Assembly: GCA_049303335.1 (NCBI GenBank)
Contig: JBAQNA010000004.1
Coordinates: 1-54,558 of the forward strand
Reading direction: 5' to 3'
Length of the DNA stretch: 54,558 nt
DNA from: DAIDAN01 sp049303335
GTDB lineage: Archaea > Aenigmatarchaeota > Aenigmatarchaeia > Aenigmatarchaeales > DAIDAN01
The notes beneath the pieces were generated by a model that saw only the letters and a program-made list of their open reading frames with translations, ran no database searches and was not told the DNA's origin. Position numbers and translations under genes: made by a program. Each line of letters begins with the position of its first letter. Position 1 is the first letter of the stretch. Positions 9,901 to 17,060 of this stretch are shown here, piece by piece.

Positions 9901-9977
9901 ATTATCTTGTATCCGAGCTCTGTCAGAATATCCAACGCCACCTGTTCAACCTGCGACTCTGTTATTATGTGGGGCAT
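6915..9977 (-). CDS. hsdR: Type I restriction enzyme, R (endonuclease/translocase) subunit
   Basis: ATP-driven DNA translocation and cleavage subunit of a type I restriction-modification complex. The 1020 residues include an N-terminal PD-(D/E)XK nuclease (Asp147 in RRPDIILF, Glu161 and Lys163 in AVIELKNP), a SWI/SNF-like motor with Walker A TQGSGKS (about 299-305) and DEAH (403-406), further helicase motifs (GFTGTPIE; TGFDAPCLHTMYIDKPM; QAIARVNR), and a long helical C-terminal region for binding the methylase core. Full length, with all motifs intact. It is the last gene of the minus-strand operon starting at hsdM, with a one-base gap to the preceding gene. Its base composition is closer to the core genome than the two Shedu-like genes. 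Confidence 0.95.
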   Translation of the reverse strand: MPHIITESQVEQVALDILTELGYKIIYGPDIAPAPDGKNPERDSYSDVVLVERLKDAIDKLNPDMPKEGREEAVKKVMRIESQKLVVNNHNFHKMLVSGVDVEYKRKDGSIKNDAVKLFDFDNPKNNEFLAINQFTIEENRINRRPDIILFINGLPLAVIELKNPADESATIKTAFNQFETYKLQIPSLFNYNEILVISDGTEARAGTISSKWERFTPWKTINGKKPAKNMTQLEVIIRGMFAKETLLDLARHFVVFEQDKELIKKIAAYHQYNAVNNTVQSTIKATKSDKRAGVVWHTQGSGKSLTMAFYTGKIVLELDNPTIVVLTDRNDLDDQLFDTFSKCHELLRQKPVQATARSELKNLLKVASGGVIFTTIQKFLPEEKGEKYPLLSERKNIVVIADEAHRSQYDFIDGFARHMRDALPNASFIGFTGTPIEKADRSTPAVFGKYVDVYDIEQAVEDNVTVRIYYESRLAKLELKPEERPKIDKEFEDVTEGEESKSKEKLKSKWARLEKVVGSEGRIRRIANDIVQHFEKRTETLEGKGMIVCMSRRICVELYNEIIKLKPDWHNKDDDKGIIKVIMTGSATDPVNWQEHIRNKARRRDIGDRLKDENDPLKLVIVRDMWLTGFDAPCLHTMYIDKPMRSHGLMQAIARVNRVFKDKPGGLVVDYIGIGYELEKALSEYTKADKKETGIPQEEAVALMQEKYEIVTEIFHGFDYKRFFKEKPKERMAIIPQAMEYILKQKDGKERYLKRVSELSKAFALAVPHEEALKIKDDVGFFQAVRSAIAKNTLTAGEKEREDLDSAIKQILSKAIVSDRVVDIFSAAGLRKPNLSLLSEEFLKEVKEMPQKNLAFEMLKKLLNDEIKIKIKKNIIQGKSFMEKLEKTIREYTNRNIEAAQVLEELIELANSMREEEKRGEKLNLSEEEIAFYDALEINDSAVKILGDEALRKIAKELVKTIHENATIDWTIKESVQAKMRIMVRRILRKYGYPPDKQKKATETVLEQAKVLCKDLSEN

Positions 9978-9978
9978 A

Positions 9979-10950
9979 CTAATTGCCTATTAGTTCTTTA
10001 AAAGAATTTTCAATTTTTTTGTAAAGCATTTCATAAGTTATTATATTTAGATTGTGATATGCATGTCTTTCTAGATTGAGTTTATCTTGAACTATTTCGT
10101 TTTTAAGTTCATCATCAGATCCTATGATTACAACCAATTTAGAATTATAGATATGGTTTTTTAGATTGTGTTCTTTCTTATCATCACAATGATCAATTAG
10201 CCATTTCTTATAAACAAGAATCTGTTCTATAGCCTTAGTTAAAGTAGATGTTTTAACGAAGCTTTTTAACTGATCATAATATTTATTTTTTGTATTTATT
10301 TTTCCAGAAAATAATTTTGCTCTTGGACTCTTCAATTCCCATAATTCATATTCACCATACTCATTCAGAATTAAGAAGTCAAGTCTGTTTTGTGAACCAG
10401 CTTTAAATTCGTTATGATAATCTAAATATGGTAAAAGTCCTTTTTCTTTGATATATTTGTGTATTATTCTTTCCTTTTCTTTATTGCTTATTTTCTTCTT
10501 TAATTCTCCTAATGTTAGTTTTATCTCTTCTTTCCTCTTTTCTAATTTTGATTTAATTTCTACAAACTGAGGTTGTCTAAACAATTGAGGTTGTCTAAAC
10601 TTATCTGCAATCTCATCTACTTTTGATTTTAGCCTAGAATAATTAATCATATAATTATTGCCAAGAACTACAGAGTGAAAAGAATATCCTATTGGTGTTG
10701 AAAAACCTAACATGCCAGAAAAGCCTCCTCCACTGAGCACACCTTCTGATTCTAGTTCTTTTAATATTTTGCTTATTTCTGATTCTGTAAGCTTATCAAG
10801 AAAAGTTTTATTTTTATTTAGTTCATTCAATATTTCTTGCGTACTTATTACTTCATTAATTTTGAAATGATTCTCTTCAAGTTTGTTAAGCAAAATAGCT
10901 AATATTTTCAATAAAAGTTCTTTCTGCTTATCTTCAGGATAGTATATCAT
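9979..10950 (-). CDS. Shedu-like (DUF4263-type) PD-(D/E)XK protein embedded in the hsd operon
   Basis: The 323-residue protein has a helical N-terminal half resembling a winged helix (residues 30-75, with a GGGFSG loop after it) and a C-terminal nuclease-like domain: Glu181, Asp191 in NRLDFLIL, then Glu205-Leu-Lys207 in YELWELKSPRAKLF, followed by the YYDQLKSF...AIEQILVYKKWL helices typical of DUF4263 (the catalytic domain of Shedu SduA). A short tandem repeat FRQPQLFRQPQF occurs at about 118-129. The gene lies between hsdS (4-bp overlap) and hsdR (1-bp gap), so it is co-transcribed with them. Family call from motif pattern only; it is a good candidate for an extra effector nuclease. Confidence 0.68.
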   Translation of the reverse strand: MIYYPEDKQKELLLKILAILLNKLEENHFKINEVISTQEILNELNKNKTFLDKLTESEISKILKELESEGVLSGGGFSGMLGFSTPIGYSFHSVVLGNNYMINYSRLKSKVDEIADKFRQPQLFRQPQFVEIKSKLEKRKEEIKLTLGELKKKISNKEKERIIHKYIKEKGLLPYLDYHNEFKAGSQNRLDFLILNEYGEYELWELKSPRAKLFSGKINTKNKYYDQLKSFVKTSTLTKAIEQILVYKKWLIDHCDDKKEHNLKNHIYNSKLVVIIGSDDELKNEIVQDKLNLERHAYHNLNIITYEMLYKKIENSFKELIGN

Positions 10951-12212
10951 ACTCTTACCTCTCCAGACATCAGTTTCGGAAGGAGCGCATCACGTATTTT
11001 TGATAAATTACTATTCTGTATCAAATTATTATAAGTTTTGTCTATAATACTCTTGATAATTTTGTTAAATTCATTTAGAGTTTCATCTAAAGGCAAAACA
11101 AATTTCATATTTTTTAAAGTCTCTTGATTAACACTCTGCAATGTTGTTCCAACTGCAAAATTTGATAAATTTTCTTTTAGTCTTTGTATAATTAGAAAGA
11201 AATACAAATAATTATCGGTATTATTTAGCCTGTAACGAATACTAAATCCAGAATAAATTACTTTATCTAAATTTCCAAGAACCAGAGAAGTCTCACCAGG
11301 ACTTGCACTTCTCGCAATTAAGATATCTTTATCATTCAATAAATAATCTTCTGCTTTCTTTAAGTTAATCTTTATTCTACTTAAAGAACCCTTTAAGAGA
11401 AGTTTATTATTTGCAATATCTCGAACATTTGCAATAAAAAACTCAGTATCGCCGTTTTCATCTCTCAAATAATTTATTCCATTTTTGAACGTGCCATAAT
11501 CACCCAGCGTTCCAACCATCCACCCCTTCGGCACCTCCCCAAGCTCCGTCTCCACCATCTCCCCGCCGTTCGACCTGTACGGCTTGCCCTTCCCATTCGG
11601 GAACTCAAAATCAACGAACCAATGCTTGAAAAGTGCCTGCCCGATGGCTTCAAAGGTGGAGTTCATGGCGCGGTTGAGGGCGATTTTGTCGTCCAAAGAG
11701 TTGAGAATGGAGGCGATGGCGCGCTGTTCTTGTATTGGAGGAATATTTACTTCATAACTCATAATTGCATTTTTGTCGCCTCTTGGCATTTTGGTGCCTT
11801 TTGAAGTTAAAACAGTAAATTCAAAGAATCGATCTTGAGAAAGAAAATAATAGAGATATTTATTATTTAATGATGATTTGGTTCTGATAACTAATACATC
11901 ATTTGAGCACCCGCCTTCAAATTTAGATAGCCATAATTTTTTGAAATAAGTTCGAATATTCGAAAACAAAATATCTCCTTCTTTGAAGCATGATACTTTT
12001 CCCGTTTGAGGTAATGATGAAGCGATAGTAATACCGCCTTTATCGGGGAGCATATTTTCAGTAGAAATAAAGTTGTTTAAATTGACTTCATCAATATTTA
12101 TCTTTTCAGAAATGTATGAAGCAACATCTCTAAGTTTTACAACTTCCCAATCTTCAGGAATCTTTCCTATTTCAGTTTGCTTGAATTTATTGCTTTTTAT
12201 CATAATAATCAT
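10947..12212 (-). CDS. hsdS: Type I restriction enzyme, S (specificity) subunit
   Basis: Recognises the bipartite DNA target and directs HsdM and HsdR. The 421-residue protein has two target-recognition halves, each opening with the typical segment (IGKIPEDWEVVKLRDV; LGEVPKGWMVGTLGDY), and conserved helical spacers (PPIQEQRAIASILNSLDDKIALNRAMNS; C-terminal SKIRDALLPKLMSGEV). The central spacer DNA (about 11510-11730) is clearly GC-rich while both recognition halves are AT-rich, as expected if the recognition domains were exchanged by recombination. The start overlaps the end of the upstream gene by 26 bp; ATG 12203 is an alternative start. Both halves look intact. Confidence 0.94.
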   Translation of the reverse strand: MIIMIKSNKFKQTEIGKIPEDWEVVKLRDVASYISEKINIDEVNLNNFISTENMLPDKGGITIASSLPQTGKVSCFKEGDILFSNIRTYFKKLWLSKFEGGCSNDVLVIRTKSSLNNKYLYYFLSQDRFFEFTVLTSKGTKMPRGDKNAIMSYEVNIPPIQEQRAIASILNSLDDKIALNRAMNSTFEAIGQALFKHWFVDFEFPNGKGKPYRSNGGEMVETELGEVPKGWMVGTLGDYGTFKNGINYLRDENGDTEFFIANVRDIANNKLLLKGSLSRIKINLKKAEDYLLNDKDILIARSASPGETSLVLGNLDKVIYSGFSIRYRLNNTDNYLYFFLIIQRLKENLSNFAVGTTLQSVNQETLKNMKFVLPLDETLNEFNKIIKSIIDKTYNNLIQNSNLSKIRDALLPKLMSGEVRV

Positions 12213-13020
12213 TCAAAGATTTTTTCTTTACTTCTTCATAAGATAAGATTCTTATTTTTTCTATTCTGTCAAGTTTAATATACACTTTGGCTTGTACTTT
12301 AACTCTTTTTCCCAGAAGTTCCTTTATGTCTTCTAAACTAAAATTAAGAATTGCTGGAGCAGAAGTGTTTATTGTTTCAATATGAAACCTAAACTTGTTA
12401 GTATCAATATTTACTGCGGATAAATAGCCTATCAATTCTTGGTCAAGCTCTTCTATTTCTATTTTGTCTTCTTCTTCCTGTATCCGTTTATCTATCTTAT
12501 CTTTATCCTCGAAGCTGATTCTCAATAATTCTTTCTCATCATATAGAAATTTTGCAATGTCTCCTTCTTGTCTTAACGGTTTATGAATATACTTTATTTT
12601 TCTGTGGGCAAGTTTCTTAACAAGCTCTGTGATTATCTCTCCTTGTTTTTCTATTTTCTTAATGAGATTTTCTTCAGTTTTTTTAGATTGAAAGTAGCTA
12701 ATAAAAAACAAAATAAACGTTATTAGATAGCTTCTAAACTCTTCATTTGTAAAAATAATAGATATATATTGCTCAAAACTACCTTTTTTCACAGAAACAT
12801 AAATATCTTGTATATTGTCACTATTGTAAGCAGTTATTCTTCTTTTTGCCAATTCATTAATCACAGTTCTTATCAAGGAATCTATTGCCTCTAATTCATC
12901 GGCTAAGTCGTTAATTTCTATTTTTCCTTCAAAAGAAGGCCCTTCATAAACTATCTTTAATTGTTCTTCTCTGGTCACTTCTTTACCATATAAATTTTTA
13001 TCATGCAACATTTTAATCAT
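12187..13020 (-). CDS. Unidentified protein with one membrane segment, in the hsd operon
   Basis: I do not recognise this 277-residue family. It has an N-terminal alpha/beta region with a VKKGSFEQYISIIF motif (about residues 77-90), a single strong hydrophobic helix (SYLITFILFFISYF, about 97-110), then a charged, probably coiled-coil stretch (KIEKQGEIITELVKKLAHRK; EEEDKIEIEELDQE) and a C-terminal beta-rich part. The gene is AT-rich and overlaps hsdS by 26 bp, so it belongs to the operon. A membrane-anchored or membrane-acting component alongside two Shedu-like proteins suggests a defence accessory, but no function can be assigned. Confidence 0.6.
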   Translation of the reverse strand: MIKMLHDKNLYGKEVTREEQLKIVYEGPSFEGKIEINDLADELEAIDSLIRTVINELAKRRITAYNSDNIQDIYVSVKKGSFEQYISIIFTNEEFRSYLITFILFFISYFQSKKTEENLIKKIEKQGEIITELVKKLAHRKIKYIHKPLRQEGDIAKFLYDEKELLRISFEDKDKIDKRIQEEEDKIEIEELDQELIGYLSAVNIDTNKFRFHIETINTSAPAILNFSLEDIKELLGKRVKVQAKVYIKLDRIEKIRILSYEEVKKKSLNDYYDKKQ

Positions 13021-13044
13021 CTAAATATTGATTAATCTTTTGTT

Positions 13045-14031
13045 CTAAACAACTTTCTTTTCCTCAATATGCTTAAGCAATGCTTCCGACTTATCCAAAA
13101 TATCTTTATATGTGTAGATTTGTATGTGAGAAAATTGATAATTCCATTTATGCAACTTTTTCTTGGCTTCAGGAGAGTTATCTTTGCCAATAATAACAAT
13201 CCCTCTTGGTCTTAACTCTTTAATTCCTTCTTCTTCAGATATTGTAGTGCTATGTGCAGCTCCAATAGATTTTTCTATATAATCGATTAACTGATCAACT
13301 GCCTGTATGACTTTTGCACTTACAGATCCATCTTGATTTATAATCTTATCTGAAAGCAGCTTAATTTCTACAATATCATTTGTTTTATTAAATCTCTCTA
13401 AATAGAAGTCAAATCTGTTTTTAGCGCCTCTCATCTTTTGTGGTTCAGAACTTATGTATTCCGTTCCAAACATCCATGAATTCCTATACAAAAAATCTTG
13501 GAGTTCACTTTCTAATATTTTTCTTTTTTCTACATCTTCTATTTTGTTTTTCAACTCTTGTATGGCTTGACAGAATTCAGAAGAACGATTAATAATCTCC
13601 TTTTCTTCTTGTTCTTTATATCTTTTCAATAAAGTCTCATAGTCAGTTCTTGCTTCTTTATTTGCAGTTTGTAGATTTGAAATCATCTCTTGTTGTCCTC
13701 TTATAGCTTCCTTTAGATTCTTGAAGTCGATTTCAATATCTTTAAATTTCCAACCTAGTTTTTTTGCTATTTTTCTCAATGCAAAAGTCAATTTATCTAA
13801 GTGAAAAGAATCAAATAAGTCGAAACCGGAATTTCTTCGCCAACCATACGGCCTTTTAGATTCCGATATTGCTCTAATAAACTTCTGATTATTAGTTTTA
13901 TTCTTAACACCAAAAACCTTCCCAAGTCTTTTCCCGTCTGAATAAACTTCTTCAGAATCTAATTCTTTATAATATTTCGGATTGAGTAAAGGTTTTCTTT
14001 CATCCTTGTTTATTTCCTTCTTTTCAACCAT
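13045..14031 (-). CDS. Shedu-like (DUF4263) nuclease, first copy in the hsd operon
   Basis: The 328-residue protein has an N-terminal region of unknown fold, a long coiled coil (about residues 100-170) and a C-terminal DUF4263 domain. The domain shows the Shedu pattern: ESELQDFLYRNSWMFG, then Asp208 in NRFDFYLE, Glu222-Ile-Lys224 in DIVEIKLLS, then VIQAVDQLIDYIE. Shedu SduA is a PD-(D/E)XK nuclease that protects bacteria against phage. The match is clearer than for the related protein at 9979-10950, and the two copies differ in their N-terminal halves. The gene follows hsdM by 9 bp, so it is the second gene of the operon. AT-rich, probably transferred with the cluster. Confidence 0.75.
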   Translation of the reverse strand: MVEKKEINKDERKPLLNPKYYKELDSEEVYSDGKRLGKVFGVKNKTNNQKFIRAISESKRPYGWRRNSGFDLFDSFHLDKLTFALRKIAKKLGWKFKDIEIDFKNLKEAIRGQQEMISNLQTANKEARTDYETLLKRYKEQEEKEIINRSSEFCQAIQELKNKIEDVEKRKILESELQDFLYRNSWMFGTEYISSEPQKMRGAKNRFDFYLERFNKTNDIVEIKLLSDKIINQDGSVSAKVIQAVDQLIDYIEKSIGAAHSTTISEEEGIKELRPRGIVIIGKDNSPEAKKKLHKWNYQFSHIQIYTYKDILDKSEALLKHIEEKKVV

Positions 14032-14040
14032 AATAACACC

Positions 14041-15573
14041 TCATATCCCTTTCAGATTCTTTTTTATCTGCACTTCGAGCTCTGCGGATTTTTTGAATTG
14101 TTCCGCAAGTTCATTAGTAAGTTTTTTCATTTTCTCGTCAAACGGCTCGCTATCTTCTGCGGCTTCTTCTGCGCCGACATAGCGGCCAGGGGTAAGGATA
14201 AAACCCTGTTTTATTATCTCCTCCAGCTTCACAACTTTGCAGAATCCCGGAACATCCTTGTATTTGCCGCCTTCGCCGCGCCAAGCGTGGTAAGCGGAAG
14301 ATATCTTTCCAACCTCTTCGTCCGTGAGCTCCCTGTGCCTTCTGTCCACAAGAACTCCCATCTTGCGCGCATCAATAAAGAGAACTTCTCCTCTTCTATC
14401 CCTGAACTTGTGATTCTTCTTATCTCGGGCAACAAACCATAGGCAAGCTGGAATCATTGTGTTGTAAAACAGCTGTGAAGGCAGCGCAACCATGCAATCA
14501 ATCAAATCAGCATCGATAATTTTCTTCCTAATCTCGCCCTCGCCTGAAGTGTTGGAACTCATGGAACCGTTAGCCAAAACAAAACCGGCAATACCGACAG
14601 GAGAAAGATGATGAATGAAATGCTGGACCCAAGCAAAATTAGCGTTTCCGGCAGGAGGAACCCCGAACTTCCATCTTACATCCTCGCGCAAAAGCTCGCC
14701 TTTCCAGTCGCTATCATTGAAGGGAGGATTCGCAAGAATAAAGTCCGCTTTCAAATCCTTGTGCTCGTCATTCAGGAAACTGCCCTCATTATTCCACTTA
14801 ACCATATTGGATTCAATCCCGCGAATAGCAAGATTCATTTTGCAAAGCCTCCATGTTGTCTGGTTTGATTCCTGCCCGTAGATGGAAATGCTTCCAATCC
14901 TTCCACCATGCGCCTGAACGAATTTTTCGCTCTGCACGAACATCCCGCCGGAACCGCAGCAGGGGTCAAAAACCCTTCCCTTGTATGGTTCAAGCATCTC
15001 AGTAAGAACCTTTACGATAGAACGCGGCGTATAAAACTGCCCGCCGCTTTTGCCCTCGGCATCCGCAAACCTGCCGATGAAATATTCATAAACCCTTCCA
15101 AGAATATCCTTTGATTTGCTTTCATAATCCCCGAGGCTGATTGTTCCAATAAGGTCAATCAACTCTCCAAGCCTTTGCTTGTCAAGCGCGGGACGCGCAT
15201 AATTCTTTGGAAGAACCCCTTTCAGAGAAGCATTATCCTTCTCGATTGCATCCATTGCATCGTCAATAAGCTTGCCTATAATTGATTGTTTAGCATTCTT
15301 TTGGAGATAGCTCCATCGCGCGGCTTTCGGAACATAGAAAACATTCTCAGCCAGATATTCATCAGGCTCTTCCGGCTCCGCGGCCGGTTCCTTGACAAGA
15401 AATTTATGTCTCTCCTCGAAAGCGTCTGAAATGTATTTTAGAAAAATCAGTCCAAGGACAACATGCTTGTACTCGGCGGCATCCATATTATTTCTCATCT
15501 TGTCCGCCGCCTGCCAGAGTTTTTGCTCAAACCCGAGATTCGCCCCGTTTCCGTTAGCTTCGTGCTTTTGCAT
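14041..15573 (-). CDS. hsdM: Type I restriction enzyme, M (N6-adenine methylase) subunit
   Basis: Methylates adenine in both half-sites of the target recognised by HsdS, using S-adenosylmethionine. The 510-residue protein has the helical HsdM_N domain (FEQKLWQAADKMRNNMDAAEYKHVVLGLIFLKYISD region) and the gamma-class N6-adenine methylase core: motif I DPCCGSGG (about 203-210) and motif IV NPPF (282-285). Motif I normally reads 'DPaCGSGG'; the extra Cys is tolerated elsewhere. First gene of the minus-strand hsd operon, with a TATA-like sequence 21-30 bp upstream. Full length. Confidence 0.95.
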   Translation of the reverse strand: MQKHEANGNGANLGFEQKLWQAADKMRNNMDAAEYKHVVLGLIFLKYISDAFEERHKFLVKEPAAEPEEPDEYLAENVFYVPKAARWSYLQKNAKQSIIGKLIDDAMDAIEKDNASLKGVLPKNYARPALDKQRLGELIDLIGTISLGDYESKSKDILGRVYEYFIGRFADAEGKSGGQFYTPRSIVKVLTEMLEPYKGRVFDPCCGSGGMFVQSEKFVQAHGGRIGSISIYGQESNQTTWRLCKMNLAIRGIESNMVKWNNEGSFLNDEHKDLKADFILANPPFNDSDWKGELLREDVRWKFGVPPAGNANFAWVQHFIHHLSPVGIAGFVLANGSMSSNTSGEGEIRKKIIDADLIDCMVALPSQLFYNTMIPACLWFVARDKKNHKFRDRRGEVLFIDARKMGVLVDRRHRELTDEEVGKISSAYHAWRGEGGKYKDVPGFCKVVKLEEIIKQGFILTPGRYVGAEEAAEDSEPFDEKMKKLTNELAEQFKKSAELEVQIKKNLKGI

Positions 15574-15593
15574 GATGATAGATATTATCGCAA

Positions 15594-15603
15594 CTTTATA
15601 AAA
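15594..15603 (-). promoter_or_regulatory. Candidate TATA box of the hsd operon
   Basis: On the minus strand TTTATAAAG lies 21-30 bp before the hsdM ATG. That spacing puts transcription start almost at the start codon, so the operon mRNA would be nearly leaderless. The divergent small gene at 15625 starts only 51 bp away on the other strand. Confidence 0.5.
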
Positions 15604-15624
15604 TCCTGTTCTTTATAGTAAAGT

Positions 15625-15918
15625 ATGTTAGAACAAGAGTTAACGATGGACTGCCCTTTCTGCGAGAAGGCAAAGATTAAGGTCAGGCACAAGCCTTCTG
15701 TAATATCAACGAAAACAACACGCACCGCAACTATGGGTGCGGTTCGCGGCTATCATCAATCAAAAGAGGTTTATGAAGTTCTGGATGACTGCTCGAACTG
15801 TGGAAAGACGAAAGAAGAAATAAAGAAACGATTGATAGAAGGAAAGCCTATGGATAGAGAAGCTGTGCTGAAGCGAATGCGAGATATGGGCTTAGACCCT
15901 GCCAAAATTAGATTATAA
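15625..15918 (+). CDS. Small zinc-ribbon protein
   Basis: The 97-residue protein has two CxxC pairs, CPFC near residue 10 and CSNC near residue 57, spaced as in a zinc ribbon, followed by a basic helical tail (KEEIKKRLIEG...EAVLKRMRDMGLDP). The spacer carries a run of Thr/Arg residues. ATG 15646 (MDCPFC) is an equally good start. The tail resembles small archaeal zinc-ribbon proteins of unknown role; nucleic-acid binding is plausible. The downstream IS inserted at its last codons, but the target duplication preserves the TAA stop, so the gene is intact. Divergent from hsdM. Confidence 0.7.
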   Translation: MLEQELTMDCPFCEKAKIKVRHKPSVISTKTTRTATMGAVRGYHQSKEVYEVLDDCSNCGKTKEEIKKRLIEGKPMDREAVLKRMRDMGLDPAKIRL

Positions 15919-16750
15919 CAGCTTTGTAGAAACCCTCGACAACAATCACCAAACTTCTGTCAATGTTGTGAACAAAGCACATCAATCTTATTTCCTTGAA
16001 CTGGTTCCACCAGTTCTTTGAAGAAACATAATCCGCATATTTTCTTTTCAGCATTGAATTGACAGTCTCGCTGAACGCTCTTTTGTTGTATTCATCTTTG
16101 TCAAGCCTTGCATTATTGGCTTTGTCAATATTCTTGAATTCCCTATGAGGAATCAACGGTCTTATTCCTCTGTCTCTGAGAATATCCCTGACTTTCCTGT
16201 CGTCATAACCTTTGTCAGCTCTCAATGAATCAATGTCATATTTCTCTGTCAACGGAAGTATTATCTTGGAATCATGTTTCCTTGTTGTTGTGGCATGCAC
16301 ATCAACAATCCTGAGATTTTCCACATTGACAAGCAATGTGACCTTCAGCGAGCGCAATGTCATCTTTGCGCGCTTTACATAGTGTTTTGAGGCATATCTC
16401 CTGTCAAAGCCCGTCGCGTCAATGGAGCAGTCCTTTGCTTCCCCTGCGCTAAGGTATAGCAATATCATGAAAATAGAATTTCTCATCCTGAGAAATGCCT
16501 TGTCCAGCGTTGTGAAATGCGGAAGCTTTTCTAATCCCAATAACTTGCATATCTCGGTCATTTCAGAAAGCAAATCACAAAAATCCCTGAACTTCTGCTT
16601 TGTCCTTACCTTGAGGCAAAGCATTGCGCAATGCTGGTGCAGTGTGAAATCCTTCCTTGAGAACTTGCTTGAATATTCAGGCATCGATTTCTTTGCTATT
16701 CCAAGAACGGCAGAAGTAAACTTTTTAAGTCTGGACTCGGAATTCATCAT
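15908..16750 (-). CDS. IS5-like DDE transposase
   Basis: The 280-residue transposase has the DDE triad in family context: Asp in DCSIDATGFDRR, Asp in SLRADKGYDDRKV, and Glu in KRAFSETVNSMLKRKY with the Arg/Lys spacing of IS5-group enzymes. The N-terminal helical region (LHQHCAMLCLKVRTKQKFRDF) is the DNA-binding part. The element's own sequence stops coding at about EGFYKA; the final residues and the TAA come from the duplicated target DNA, so the gene overlaps the end of the zinc-ribbon gene by 11 bp. No frameshift or missing residue is seen, so it is probably active. Confidence 0.93.
   Translation of the reverse strand: MMNSESRLKKFTSAVLGIAKKSMPEYSSKFSRKDFTLHQHCAMLCLKVRTKQKFRDFCDLLSEMTEICKLLGLEKLPHFTTLDKAFLRMRNSIFMILLYLSAGEAKDCSIDATGFDRRYASKHYVKRAKMTLRSLKVTLLVNVENLRIVDVHATTTRKHDSKIILPLTEKYDIDSLRADKGYDDRKVRDILRDRGIRPLIPHREFKNIDKANNARLDKDEYNKRAFSETVNSMLKRKYADYVSSKNWWNQFKEIRLMCFVHNIDRSLVIVVEGFYKAVII
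15912..15919. repeat. Target-site duplication, left copy
   Basis: ATTATAAC, identical to 16824-16831 on the other side of the insertion sequence. It contains the TAA stop of the zinc-ribbon gene. Confidence 0.9.
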
Positions 16751-16823
16751 AGAGCATCACCTTACTTGTATTCGTCATACAGTAAAGTGGTGTTCTACTA
16801 AATTATAGGGTTTCTACAGAGCC
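15920..16823 (-). mobile_element. Complete insertion sequence, 904 bp, IS5-like
   Basis: The ends are imperfect inverted repeats: GCTTTGTAGAAACCCT at 15921-15936 and its complement with one mismatch at 16807-16822, each extended by one outer base. The element is flanked by a perfect 8-bp direct repeat ATTATAAC (15912-15919 and 16824-16831). It carries one gene, the DDE transposase. An 8-bp duplication fits the ISH1 subgroup of IS5 better than the 2-4 bp typical of other IS5 members. Intact ends, duplication and gene point to a recent insertion. Confidence 0.9.
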
Positions 16824-16831
16824 ATTATAAC
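16824..16831. repeat. Target-site duplication, right copy
   Basis: ATTATAAC, the second copy of the 8-bp duplication made on insertion. Read across without the element, host sequence continues GATTATAAC-TTATATTTTT. Confidence 0.9.
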
Positions 16832-16848
16832 TTATATTTTTCTCACTA

Positions 16849-17060
16849 CATTTCGCAAGAAATCGCCTCGTTCTGCGTGATTGCTCGGCTCGCTCATGCA
16901 CGGAAACTTCGTTTCCGGCATGCCAAAAATGCGCAGCATTTTTGTGCATAATGGTGTTTCTGTTATATTACACGCTCGTTCCTCGCTAAGGAACAGAAAA
17001 CCTTATGGCTCGCCTGCGCCTCTGGAAGGGAAAAACGAGGCGATAACATGATGCGAAATG
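16849..17060. other. Densely structured non-coding stretch; candidate structured RNA or small non-autonomous element
   Basis: About 180 bp of apparently non-coding DNA lie between inverted arms. The left arm is CATTTCGCA (16849-16857) plus ATCGCCTCGTT (16862-16872); the right arm carries the complements at 17034-17044 and 17052-17060. Inside is a possible three-way junction: P1 ATGCAC (16896-16901) with GTGCAT (16944-16949), P2 GGAAAC/GTTTCC (16902-16907/16911-16916, loop TTC), and P3 AAAAATGC/GCATTTTT (16925-16932/16936-16943, loop GCA), with palindrome GGCATGCC between P2 and P3. A further perfect hairpin is GTTCCT/AGGAAC (16978-16983/16989-16994). The right arm overlaps the start of the 57-aa gene. 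Function unknown. Confidence 0.5.

Noticed and set aside
16824..17047. Intron or intein origin for the LAGLIDADG gene region
   Set aside because: No interrupted gene or tRNA/rRNA exon flanks it, and the protein has no splicing blocks.
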